Of a stretch of 64,000 nt of DNA, positions 1-7,234 are shown piece by piece. Each line of letters starts with the position of its first letter. Position 1 is the stretch's first letter. The DNA lies in NCBI GenBank assembly GCA_002173095.1, contig NHBK01000020.1:62423-126422 (forward strand), written 5' to 3'. The stretch comes from Hyphomonadaceae bacterium TMED5 (lineage in GTDB: Bacteria > Pseudomonadota > Alphaproteobacteria > Caulobacterales > Hyphomonadaceae). Position numbers and translations under genes: made by a program. The notes under the pieces were generated by a model. It was not told where the DNA came from. It ran no database searches and saw only the letters and a program-made list of their open reading frames with translations.

Positions 1-213
1 CAGGAAGGGCGCACCCGCGTTCAGCCGGTCGAGCCGGACATGGGCCGGGTCGAGGCTCAGCTCCTCGTCATAGGGCTCGCCGAAGAAGGTGGCGCGGCGG
101 ACACGCGCCCCCGCCGACCAGACCACCTCGACGGTGCGGCTGTCGGCATCGGCCGTGTTCGGCGCAAGCTCCGCCGACCGGCGCATGGCCGGCAGTTCGA
201 TCATCGTGTCCAT
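1..213 (-). CDS. Prohead protease / capsid fusion, N-terminal part (cut by window edge)
   Basis: Reading from the ATG at 213 the frame stays open to the left edge, giving about 71 residues that begin MDTMIELPAMRRSAEL. The segment around EVVWSAGARVRR and DEELSLDPAHVRL resembles the start of U35/HK97-type prohead proteases, which in many alphaproteobacterial phages are fused to the major capsid protein. Such proteases mature the procapsid during head assembly. It starts 5 nt after the portal stop codon, as expected for the head gene order portal then protease. The catalytic residues lie beyond the window, so the assignment rests on the N-terminal pattern and on context. Confidence 0.6.
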   Translation of the reverse strand, partial: MDTMIELPAMRRSAELAPNTADADSRTVEVVWSAGARVRRATFFGEPYDEELSLDPAHVRLDRLNAGAPFL

Positions 214-218
214 GAAGG

Positions 219-1775
219 TCAGTCCTGTTGGTCGGCCTGCGCCGGGTCATTGTCCGCGTCGGCGGCCGGGTCGTCGGTGTCCGGTTCGTCCGCGGCCGGA
301 TCGGCCGCCGGATCGCCGGTCTGCGCGCTGCCGGTCTTGGTGACGCGGCGCGGGTCGCTGTCGAGCACCAGCCCCAGCGCGTCGAGCTTGGCGTTCGTCG
401 CGGCGATCTCGGCCAACACCGCGTCGGGGTTGCGGCCTTGCCGGGCGATCACCTCGGCCAGCGTCATGGTGCCGGATCGGATCGACAGCAGGTTCGCCAT
501 CGCGTCCTTCTGCGGGTCAACCGCCTCGAACTTCGGCGGCGACCATTCCACCGGCACCGTCGGCGACGGGATCTGCCCCGCCGCCCACGCGGCTTCCGTG
601 AACCAGCGCCAGACCGGCGCGCAGAACATCGGGATGAAGAGCTGCCACTGCACGGCGTCGATCTGGCGGCGGAACTCCACCAGCCCCGCCCGGATCGAGG
701 AATAGTTCACCTGGGAGAGGTCCCCGGTCAGCAACTCGTAGGGCACCCGGAACCCGGCCGAGATCGTGTGCAGGCTCGCGCGCTTGTATTCGCCATAGCC
801 CCCGGTTGCGGCGGGCTGGTTGAAGCGGATGTCCTTGCCGCCGCGGGCATAGGCGATCAGCCCCGGCTCGAACTGCTCGACTCGGTTGCCGTCGGCATCA
901 ACCACCGAAGGCGCGATGCCCTGCTGGGCCTCGTCGTCGCCGAAGACGATGGCGGTGACGCAGGCCTCGGTCTTCTTGCGGACCAGCTCGGCCACCTCGT
1001 AATCGTCGAGATCGCGCAAGCTGCGGATCACCGGCGCGCCCCAGGGAACGCCACGCGCCTGCGTGCGCTGCTTCTCGTAGACATGGGCGATCTCGGACGC
1101 CGGGACCGGGCGGCTCTGCAGGCCGTTCTGCAGGGCCCCATAGGCGTCGCCCGGATGCTCGGCATGGAGCCAGTAGGCCCGGCGCTTGCCGACCGGGTCG
1201 AACTCGATCCCCTGAACAAGGCGTCCTGCGCCGAGGGCACCGGACTTGGTGGCGTCGAGGAAGTCTGCCTCCAGCACCTGCAATTGCAGCGGTACCGGTA
1301 GGCCGTCGCTCGCGCGCCGCAACCGGCGGCGCACCAGAACCTCGCCCGCTTCGACCATCTCGCGGCAGATCAGGGTTTGCAGCCCGTAGAAGTCGAGCTG
1401 TCCATCGGCATCGCACTCCGCCGTCCAGCGCTCAAAGAGCGCGTCCACCTTGCGATCCAGCGCCTCATCGCCGCTGGCGGCGCGCGGCATTATGCCCGCG
1501 CCGATGATGTTGTTGACGAGCACTGCCACGGCCTTGGCCGCATGCGGGTTGTTGCGCACGAGATCACGCATCCGGTCGCGCAGCAGCGCCCCCGCCACAC
1601 CGATTTCGGTGTCGGCGGAGGATCCGGGCGCGCGCCAGCCCTCCGTCCGCCGCCCGCGCGCGGCGCCGTCATAGCCCCGCGTCAGGGTATCGAAGGCCTG
1701 CCGCGCCATCACGCGGCGGGCGGCCATGCGCGGGGCTACCGTTGCTATGGCGTGATCGAACCAGGTCGCCGACAT
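219..1775 (-). CDS. Phage portal protein, lambda family
   Basis: A 518-residue protein of usual length for lambda-type (gpB-like) portals, the dodecameric ring through which DNA enters the capsid. Family-like stretches include VRNNPHAAKAVAVLVNNIIG near residue 75, a region around LICREMVEAGEVLVR, and NYSSIRAGLVEFRR near residue 355. The C-terminal tail is rich in Asp, Ala and Pro (about residues 485-518), a low-complexity end common in portals of this group. The start ATG shares one base with the stop codon of the upstream gpW-like gene (TGATG), so translation is probably coupled. It lies between the terminase/joiner genes and the protease, the standard order of a lambdoid head module. Confidence 0.92.
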   Translation of the reverse strand: MSATWFDHAIATVAPRMAARRVMARQAFDTLTRGYDGAARGRRTEGWRAPGSSADTEIGVAGALLRDRMRDLVRNNPHAAKAVAVLVNNIIGAGIMPRAASGDEALDRKVDALFERWTAECDADGQLDFYGLQTLICREMVEAGEVLVRRRLRRASDGLPVPLQLQVLEADFLDATKSGALGAGRLVQGIEFDPVGKRRAYWLHAEHPGDAYGALQNGLQSRPVPASEIAHVYEKQRTQARGVPWGAPVIRSLRDLDDYEVAELVRKKTEACVTAIVFGDDEAQQGIAPSVVDADGNRVEQFEPGLIAYARGGKDIRFNQPAATGGYGEYKRASLHTISAGFRVPYELLTGDLSQVNYSSIRAGLVEFRRQIDAVQWQLFIPMFCAPVWRWFTEAAWAAGQIPSPTVPVEWSPPKFEAVDPQKDAMANLLSIRSGTMTLAEVIARQGRNPDAVLAEIAATNAKLDALGLVLDSDPRRVTKTGSAQTGDPAADPAADEPDTDDPAADADNDPAQADQQD

Positions 1776-1984
1776 CAGCGGTCCCCGCGTGAGAAGCCCG
1801 CCAGCCCGGCCACCGGCAGCGGTCGGCTGACGCCCGCGATGGCGCGTTCGATGGTGCGGATGCGCGCCAGCAGATCCTCGGCCGAGCCATAGTCGACCGA
1901 TTTCCCGTCATAGCTGACCCGGGTCGTGCCGCTGGCATAGGCCCGGCGCAGCGCCGAGAGCTCGGTTTCCGTCCAGTCGGTCAT
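1775..1984 (-). CDS. gpW-like head-tail joining protein
   Basis: A 69-residue protein starting MTDWTETELSALRRAY, within the usual size of lambda gpW (about 68 residues). gpW fills the portal vertex after packaging and gives the platform for tail attachment. The pattern of an N-terminal helix, a short central strand segment (TRVSYDGKSVDY) and a helix with RIRTIERAIAG fits the family. A longer open frame continues upstream, but ATG 1984 is preferred because it lies just after the TerL stop (1987). The stop codon overlaps the portal start by one base. Assignment is by size, motif style and position. Confidence 0.75.
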   Translation of the reverse strand: MTDWTETELSALRRAYASGTTRVSYDGKSVDYGSAEDLLARIRTIERAIAGVSRPLPVAGLAGFSRGDR

Positions 1985-1986
1985 GT

Positions 1987-3993
1987 TCAGAACCATCCTC
2001 CGCGCCGTCCGAGCCAGTCGGAGCGGCGTTTGCCCTGCGGGGCCTGTCCCGGCCGGTTGATCTGCCCGGCGGGATCGGTGTCGGTGGGGGCGGCCCCGAG
2101 CTGATCCTCGAGGTCGCGCCATTTCTCGTCGGGCCAGCGATCCGCGCCCGCGATCCAGGCCGCGGCGCGGGCATAGACCCGGCAATCCAGCGCCTCGTTG
2201 CGCTCGCGCAGCTTCTGCCATTCCAGCCGGGCGAAGCCGCGCTTCGTGCGCACCGTCACCAGCTGCTCGGCCACGAACTGCTTCAGCCATTCGTTCTCGA
2301 CCCAGTGCGGAAGATGCACCGAGCCGGGCGGGAATGCCGCCCCGTCGGCCATGTCCTCCTCGGTCGGGCGCGCCAGCCGCAGGAAGCGGTAGGTCTCGGC
2401 CTTGAAGGTCGAGACCGCCACGGTCCAGAGCCGCGCGCCGCGACGCAGGCGTTTTCCACCCTCGGTCGCGTCGACGAAGGTCGGCCCAGACACCGGGCTC
2501 GAGCGGTTGAACCCCTCGACGCCCTTGACCGGCGACACCTGCCCAAACCCCTGCGCCCGCGACCAGGAATAGACCGCCGGGGCCTCATAGCCCGTGTCGA
2601 TGGCGAGCCGCGCGATCCTGAGATGCGCGCCGCGTTCATGCGACCAGGACCGGTCCAGCAGCGCCGTCAGATCGGACCACGCGTCGTGGCGATCCGGCCC
2701 GCCCTCGATCACCACGTGATCGACGAGCCAGCTTTCGAGGCCGCGGCCCCAGGCCCAGACATCGACCTCGATCCGGTCTTTCTGGACGTCCGCCCCGGCG
2801 GTCAGGAACAGCCCGCCTGCGGGTACCGTTCCCGGCCGCCATGATTCGCGCCGGTCGTAGAGCCGCTGCCAGTCCGGCGCTTCGCCGGTTTCGACCCAAG
2901 TCTCGCCGAGGATGGTGTTGCGGAACGCCTTGATCGCCTCGTCCGACCCCTGGGCCGCGTCCCATGCGCGCACGATCCGCTCCCAACTCAGCCAGCCGAT
3001 CGGCGAATAGAGCGCCGAGAGGTGATACCCGACCGTGGTCGGATCGGCGGCAACGGCGGTCGCCCGCCATTCGCCCGCCTCCAGCATCGCCGTCTTGTGG
3101 TGTTCGGCGATGGCCGTCTCGCAGCCCTCGCAGTGATACTCCGCCGTCTCCGGGCGGCCTTTCTGCCAGCGCAGCCGGTCGAACTTCAGCCATTGCGCGT
3201 GGCCGCAATGCGGGCACGGCACGAAGAACCGCCGCTGGTCGCTCGCTTCGTATTCCCGCTCGATGCGGCTCAGACCACGGATCGTCGGCGTCGAGACCAG
3301 GAACACCTTGCGTCGATGCGCAAAGGTCAGCGACCGCGCCTCGGCCAGCGTCACCGGATCGCCTTCCTCGTCGGCCGAGGCCGGATAGGCGTCGACCTCG
3401 TCGAGGAAGATGTAGCGTGCCGGGGTCGAGCGCAGGCCCACCGCCGAGTTCGCGCCCGTCATGATCAGGATGCCACCCGCGAACTCCTTCGAGAGCATCG
3501 TGTTGCCCGCGTCGCGTGATCGCGCGGGCTTCACCCGCTCGCGCAGCTCCGGGCTCTCGTCGATCAGCGGGTCGATCCGCTGCCGCGAATTGCGCTTGGC
3601 CAGCTCCACCGTCGGCTGCACCGCCAGCATCGGCCCTGGCGCCTGATGGATCGCGAAGCCGATCCAGTTGTTGCCCGCCTCGGTCGCGCCGACCTGCGCC
3701 GCCTTCTGGAACACGACGCGCTGCATCGTGTCGCCGGGTGACAGCCGGTCCATGATCTCGCGCATGTAGGGCGTGCGCGCCGTGCGATAGCGCCCCGGTT
3801 CGGCCGAAGCCCGGCCCGAGAGCATCCGGTGCCGGTCCGCCCATTGCGACACGGTCAGATCCGGATCGGGCCGCAGCCCGTTGCCCCAGGCGCGCAGGAT
3901 CTCGCCCGCGCCGTCGAAGTCCGTCAGGCCATCGCCGTTCTCACCGGAAGTCGGGCCGGACCTCGGCGAGTTCGTCGAGGTGGGCGCGTACAT
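1987..3993 (-). CDS. Phage terminase large subunit, GpA family
   Basis: A 668-residue packaging ATPase/nuclease of the lambda GpA type, which translocates DNA into the procapsid and cuts the concatemer. Visible marks are the conserved VVFQKAAQVGATEAGNNW block (about residues 93-110) with the degenerate Walker A of this family, the acidic Walker B IFLDEVDAYP (about 193), a zinc-ribbon pair CPHCGH (about 255) and CEGCE (about 288), and the nuclease part in the C-terminal half. The ATG at 3993 overlaps the end of the small subunit by about 50 nt. No closer ATG exists before the conserved region, so this start is kept. It is followed directly by the gpW-like and portal genes. Confidence 0.95.
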   Translation of the reverse strand: MYAPTSTNSPRSGPTSGENGDGLTDFDGAGEILRAWGNGLRPDPDLTVSQWADRHRMLSGRASAEPGRYRTARTPYMREIMDRLSPGDTMQRVVFQKAAQVGATEAGNNWIGFAIHQAPGPMLAVQPTVELAKRNSRQRIDPLIDESPELRERVKPARSRDAGNTMLSKEFAGGILIMTGANSAVGLRSTPARYIFLDEVDAYPASADEEGDPVTLAEARSLTFAHRRKVFLVSTPTIRGLSRIEREYEASDQRRFFVPCPHCGHAQWLKFDRLRWQKGRPETAEYHCEGCETAIAEHHKTAMLEAGEWRATAVAADPTTVGYHLSALYSPIGWLSWERIVRAWDAAQGSDEAIKAFRNTILGETWVETGEAPDWQRLYDRRESWRPGTVPAGGLFLTAGADVQKDRIEVDVWAWGRGLESWLVDHVVIEGGPDRHDAWSDLTALLDRSWSHERGAHLRIARLAIDTGYEAPAVYSWSRAQGFGQVSPVKGVEGFNRSSPVSGPTFVDATEGGKRLRRGARLWTVAVSTFKAETYRFLRLARPTEEDMADGAAFPPGSVHLPHWVENEWLKQFVAEQLVTVRTKRGFARLEWQKLRERNEALDCRVYARAAAWIAGADRWPDEKWRDLEDQLGAAPTDTDPAGQINRPGQAPQGKRRSDWLGRRGGWF

Positions 3994-4537
3994 GTTTCTC
4001 CAGGACCTTCTGCATCGCGGCTGGCTCCACGGTGATCTGCTGGCCCGTCGCTTCGCTGCACGAGGCCGAGAGCTCTGCTGCCATCAGCGCCGCCGCGCGC
4101 GCGGGCCAGTTGACCCACGAATCCCGTTCCTCCCGCGCCAGCCGGAACACCAGCGCCAGCGCGCGGGCCCGTTCGATCAGCTCTCCCTTCAGCTTCTGGA
4201 GCCGGATGCGCCGCTCCTGCGCCTTCAGCACCTCGTTCGCCGTCTTCGCCTGCAGGAAGGTCGTGCCGCCGCCGACCGCCGGGACCGCCAGCCCCTGTTC
4301 GCGCAGCGTGTCGCCGACGGCGGCCACGGCAGCCTCGGGGACAGGCTTCAGCTTCGGCGCAGGCGGCTTGCGGGTCTTCGACGGGTCCGTCGTCTCGGCC
4401 CGTCTGGCGTCGCTGGCGGCCGCGTTGATGCTGCCGTCCGGATAGAGAACCAGGCGCTCGCCGGCCTTCGCCTTCTGGATCGCACCGCGCGACAGCCCGA
4501 CATGCGCGGCGTACTGGCGCTCGCTCATGCCCTGCAT
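3941..4537 (-). CDS. Terminase small subunit (Nu1-like), DNA-binding
   Basis: A 198-residue protein with an N-terminal helix-turn-helix (MSERQYAAHVGLSRGAIQKA, residues 4-23) of the kind found in lambda gpNu1-type small terminase subunits, which recognise the packaging site. The middle (about 100-150) is a charged, probably helical region (ANEVLKAQERRIRLQKLKGE) expected for oligomerisation. It ends inside the start of the large subunit, so the two are co-translated. A GGAG ribosome site precedes ATG 4537. Position immediately before TerL supports the call more than sequence alone does. Confidence 0.85.
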   Translation of the reverse strand: MQGMSERQYAAHVGLSRGAIQKAKAGERLVLYPDGSINAAASDARRAETTDPSKTRKPPAPKLKPVPEAAVAAVGDTLREQGLAVPAVGGGTTFLQAKTANEVLKAQERRIRLQKLKGELIERARALALVFRLAREERDSWVNWPARAAALMAAELSASCSEATGQQITVEPAAMQKVLEKHVRAHLDELAEVRPDFR

Positions 4538-4567
4538 CGACGGCTCCGATTATCATTCAAATTCATG

Positions 4568-4588
4568 TGCTTATCGAGTTGATAAGCA
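4568..4588. promoter_or_regulatory. 8-bp perfect inverted repeat in divergent promoter region
   Basis: TGCTTATC at 4568-4575 and GATAAGCA at 4581-4588 are perfect inverted arms around a 5-nt spacer. The dyad lies between the divergently transcribed terminase small subunit (start 4537) and the small plus-strand gene at 4649, an AT-richer pocket in GC-rich DNA. A dyad of this size and place is a good candidate operator. The protein that would bind it is not known. Confidence 0.5.
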
Positions 4589-4648
4589 TGGCGGACAGAG
4601 GGAACGTGTCTCCAGTAGGACGATGCAACTCACCACGGAGCCACCACG

Positions 4649-4873
4649 ATGACCCGCCGCGCGACCGACAACACGAAAGCCCTCGACGCCTTCATCGCCG
4701 CCAAGACCGAGATCGACGCGATGCTGGAGCGGCTCGCCGCCCTCAGCGCGGACCATTTCGAGACCAGCTCCGACGAGATCAACTGGGGCCATGTCGGCAC
4801 CCTGAACCACTACCGCGCCAAGCTGCGCGAGATCACCGACATGGCCTTCAGCGAAGGCGAACACGCCGAGTGA
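4649..4873 (+). CDS. Small conserved phage-type protein, function unknown
   Basis: A 74-residue protein (MTRRATDNTKALDAFIAAK...) with a helical, charged composition and no membrane segment. A GGAG-type ribosome site precedes the start. It is the first gene to the right of the divergent promoter region and is followed at 4964 by a DUF3489 protein in the same direction. I do not recognise a function. Genes of this style accompany DUF3489 genes in alphaproteobacterial phage-like elements. Confidence 0.7.
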   Translation: MTRRATDNTKALDAFIAAKTEIDAMLERLAALSADHFETSSDEINWGHVGTLNHYRAKLREITDMAFSEGEHAE

Positions 4874-4893
4874 GATGACCCGCTCCCGGTCCC

Positions 4894-4911
4894 GCCCGCC
4901 GACAGGCGGGC
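4894..4911. repeat. GC hairpin between two small plus-strand genes
   Basis: GCCCGCC at 4894-4900 and GGCGGGC at 4905-4911 form a 7-bp perfect stem with a 4-nt loop, inside the 90-nt spacer between the genes ending 4873 and starting 4964. No T run follows, so it is not a classical terminator. It could slow RNA decay or cause partial termination. Confidence 0.4.
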
Positions 4912-4963
4912 TCGACCTCGTAGAAGGGCCCGCATTCCGCGCGCCCCGATACGGGAGACGACG

Positions 4964-5536
4964 ATGCCCCAACTTTCCGACACCCAAGCCCTGATCCTGA
5001 GCGCTGCCGCACAGCGGCCCGAGCATATCGCCCTGCCGCTGCCCGAGAGCCTGCGCGGCGGCGCCGCCGCCAAGGTGGTCGGCGCGATGCTCGCGAAGGG
5101 GTTCCTGCAGGAAGTCGACGCCGACATGCGCAAGGGCGAACCCATGTGGCGCGAGACCGGCGACGGCCACGGCGTCACGCTGGTCGCCACCGACGCAGGC
5201 CTCGCCGCCATCGGCATCGAACCCGAGGACGCGAACCCCGCGCCTGCGGGCGCGACGGACGCGCCGACCGAGCAGTCCGCGCCGGACACCCTCACCGAGA
5301 CCGAGACCGCGCCCAAGGCGCGTACGCCGCGCGAGGGCACCAAGCAGGCCACCCTGATCGCCATGCTGCGAGCGCCGGACGGCGCAACCATCGAGGAGAT
5401 CATGGCCGCGACCGGCTGGCAGTCGCACACGGTGCGCGGCGCGATGGCCGGGGCGCTGAAGAAGAAACTCGGGCTCGAGGTGACCTCGGAGAAGGTCGAT
5501 GGGCGCGGGCGGGTCTATCGGCTTCCGGCAGCCTGA
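4964..5536 (+). CDS. DUF3489 domain protein
   Basis: A 190-residue protein in two parts. The first (about 1-85, MPQLSDTQALILSAAAQRPE) resembles a winged-helix-like N-terminal domain. After a Pro/Ala/Thr-rich linker (about 88-120) comes the C-terminal DUF3489-type winged helix with TKQATLIAMLRAPDGATIEE, ATGWQSHTVRGAMAGALKKK and GRVYRLP. These folds suggest DNA binding, but no target is known. A GGGAGA ribosome site lies before the ATG. The family is common in prophage-like regions of Rhodobacterales and Rhizobiales. Confidence 0.85.
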   Translation: MPQLSDTQALILSAAAQRPEHIALPLPESLRGGAAAKVVGAMLAKGFLQEVDADMRKGEPMWRETGDGHGVTLVATDAGLAAIGIEPEDANPAPAGATDAPTEQSAPDTLTETETAPKARTPREGTKQATLIAMLRAPDGATIEEIMAATGWQSHTVRGAMAGALKKKLGLEVTSEKVDGRGRVYRLPAA

Positions 5537-5584
5537 TCGCACGCGCAAGAACTCAGGCCGCCGCCCCGACTGGGCGGCGGTGTC

Positions 5585-5782
5585 TCATTGCCACGAGAGC
5601 AGATCGCGGGCGGCTGCTTGAAGGATATCCTGCGCCATGCGTGGCTCGCAGGTGTAGATGCCACCAGCTTCCGGTTCGCCGACATGCTCCGCGAACCAGT
5701 TCCGACCCTCGTCCGAAATCGGACGCAGGACGACGATGGTTCCGTGATCGTTGATCTCGATATGTTGCCAGCCTTCGGACAT
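5585..5782 (-). CDS. Small hypothetical protein
   Basis: A 65-residue soluble protein starting MSEGWQHIEINDHGTIVVLR, ending LLSWQ. It has an acidic, mixed alpha/beta composition and a single Cys. It is the last gene of a minus-strand run that extends from about 13.8 kb, and it converges with the DUF3489 gene. I do not recognise the family. Regular codon use and a plausible position support it as a real gene. Confidence 0.55.
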   Translation of the reverse strand: MSEGWQHIEINDHGTIVVLRPISDEGRNWFAEHVGEPEAGGIYTCEPRMAQDILQAAARDLLSWQ

Positions 5783-5826
5783 GCACCAATGCTACCAGCG
5801 GGATAGCCGATCCGCCAGCAGCCACA

Positions 5827-6042
5827 TCAGGCCCGCCGCAGCCGTTCGAACAGTCGCCGCAGGACGTAGGACCGCGCGATGCTCACCACGGTGAATACCG
5901 CGCCCATCTTGAGGTTCTGCGCCAGCGTCGTGTGCAGCCCGAAGACCGGGAAGATCAGGATCTGCGTGACGACGGCGACGCCGTAGCCGACGATCACGTT
6001 GGCGACGGACTCGACCAGCGACATGAGGCGGGATTGCTTCAT
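5827..6042 (-). CDS. DUF7220-like small membrane protein
   Basis: A 71-residue protein with two hydrophobic segments (about residues 8-30, SLVESVANVIVGYGVAVVTQ, and about 45-60), followed by a basic tail RRLFERLRRA. Small proteins of this pattern are widespread in alphaproteobacterial prophages (DUF7220). Its ATG overlaps the stop codon of the alternative-frame ORF of the upstream methyltransferase region by 4 nt (ATGA), while the stop of the canonical methyltransferase frame lies 9 nt upstream. Function unknown; it may act at the membrane during lysis or superinfection control, which is speculation. Confidence 0.7.
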   Translation of the reverse strand: MKQSRLMSLVESVANVIVGYGVAVVTQILIFPVFGLHTTLAQNLKMGAVFTVVSIARSYVLRRLFERLRRA

Positions 6043-7229
6043 GCCGCCACCTCATCCATCGGCCAGCAATTCAGCTGCCAGAGTTCGCAGCGCATGCGCC
6101 GCAACCAGCGGGACCACGCCGTTGCCACAGAGGCGAAGCCGGTCCACCCGGTGGGCCAGCCCATCAGCGCCTCGACGAACAGCGGGTTCAAGGTCCGGCG
6201 CGGCTCGGAGGTATCGCTCCCAGCCATCGGCGTCACCAGGACCTGGCGGCCAAGCAGGCCGTTCACCGGCGTGTTCGCCAAGGTCGTCGCCCCGTCCTTG
6301 TGATCCCGCGCCGTCGGCGTCATCCACATCCCCGCCGAATGGGTAAGGTCGGCCGACCTGCGGTTCCCCGCACTCGGCTTGCAGCCGTCGTTCGCCATCG
6401 GCGTCGGCCAGTCCCGCGCCATGCGGTCCAGACCCTTCTCGTCTCGTCGTTCGCCGCCCCGGCTGCGGAAACTGTCGGTCTGCGGCGTCGGCCACATCGC
6501 GGCCATGGTCGCCAAGTTCATCCCGTGCTGACCCGCCGTCTGCGACGGCGTCGGCTTTGTCTGACGGTTTTCGTTGGCGCTGGCGCGGGGCGTCGGCCAG
6601 AGCCGGAGCAGTTCCGTCCGGTTCCCGCCACTCGAGCGGGTGCCAGAGCAGGCGCGCGGGGTCGGCCAGCTCGTCGCCCTCGCGGATGGCGAGGATGAAC
6701 AACCGCTCGCGCTTGTGGGGCGCACCGACTTCCGCCGCCGTGAAGAGGCCTGCCGCAAGGCGGTAGCCCATGCCGACCAGTCCTGCGGCGACTTCGGGGA
6801 AGCCGAGGCGGAGATGATGGGCGACATTCTCGAGGAAGACGAAGGGCGGTTTGACTTCGCCGACGATGCGGGCGACATGCGGCCAAAGGTGGCGCGGGTC
6901 GTCGGCACCGCGTCGCTTTCCCGCGACCGAGAACGGCTGGCACGGATAGCCCGCAGTGATGATATCCACCGCGCCGCGCCATGGGCGGCCGTCGAAGGTT
7001 CCAACGTCGTCCCAGACAACAGCCTGATCCAGGTACGCCTCTTCCATCCGCGCCACGAGAGTGGCTGCGGCGAAGGTTTCCCGTTCGACATGGCCCACAG
7101 CACGATATCCGGGGATGGCGATGGCGAGCCCGAGGTCGAGCCCGCCCGCGCCGGAGCAGAGGGACAGGCCGAAGAGGCATGCGTCTCCGGCTCCGGAAGC
7201 GCGTCCGGAGGAAGGTAAAGCCAGGTCAT
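6039..7229 (-). other. Alternative reading frame fully overlapping the C5 methyltransferase, with methyltransferase-tail-like sequence
   Basis: A second minus-strand frame is open from ATG 7229 to a stop at 6039-6041, overlapping the C5 methyltransferase almost completely. Its N-terminal half is Ser/Arg-rich and looks like a shadow. From about 6700 down to 6041, however, it has four WPTP repeats and then LNPLFVEALMGWPTGWTGF, a pattern usual in the C-terminal variable part of phage C5 methyltransferases. The DNA word ctggccgacgcc reads LADA in the canonical frame and WPTP here. The stop overlaps the next gene's ATG as ATGA. It may be a second gene, a frameshift product or a relic of an ancestral frame. 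Confidence 0.35.
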
Positions 7230-7233
7230 GCAT
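6052..7233 (-). CDS. C5-cytosine DNA methyltransferase
   Basis: A 393-residue Dcm-type enzyme that transfers a methyl group from S-adenosylmethionine to cytosine. Motifs in order: LFGLSLCSGAGGLDLGLA (motif I, about 20-37), AGYPCQPFSVAGKRRG with the catalytic Cys (motif IV, about 90-106), FVFLENVAHH (motif VI, about 128-138), KRERLFILA (motif VIII), and RLCGNGVVPLVAAHALRTL (motif X, near 366-385). ATG 7233 is chosen because it lies 1 nt after the stop of the ParB-MTase gene and just ahead of motif I; a longer upstream frame is unlikely. The region between motifs VIII and X is low-complexity in this frame and overlaps a second open frame with its own family-like sequence. Likely role: protecting phage DNA from host restriction. 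Confidence 0.88.
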   Translation of the reverse strand: MHDLALPSSGRASGAGDACLFGLSLCSGAGGLDLGLAIAIPGYRAVGHVERETFAAATLVARMEEAYLDQAVVWDDVGTFDGRPWRGAVDIITAGYPCQPFSVAGKRRGADDPRHLWPHVARIVGEVKPPFVFLENVAHHLRLGFPEVAAGLVGMGYRLAAGLFTAAEVGAPHKRERLFILAIREGDELADPARLLWHPLEWREPDGTAPALADAPRQRQRKPSDKADAVADGGSARDELGDHGRDVADAADRQFPQPGRRTTRREGSGPHGAGLADADGERRLQAECGEPQVGRPYPFGGDVDDADGAGSQGRGDDLGEHAGERPAWPPGPGDADGWERYLRAAPDLEPAVRRGADGLAHRVDRLRLCGNGVVPLVAAHALRTLAAELLADG

Positions 7234-7234
7234 G

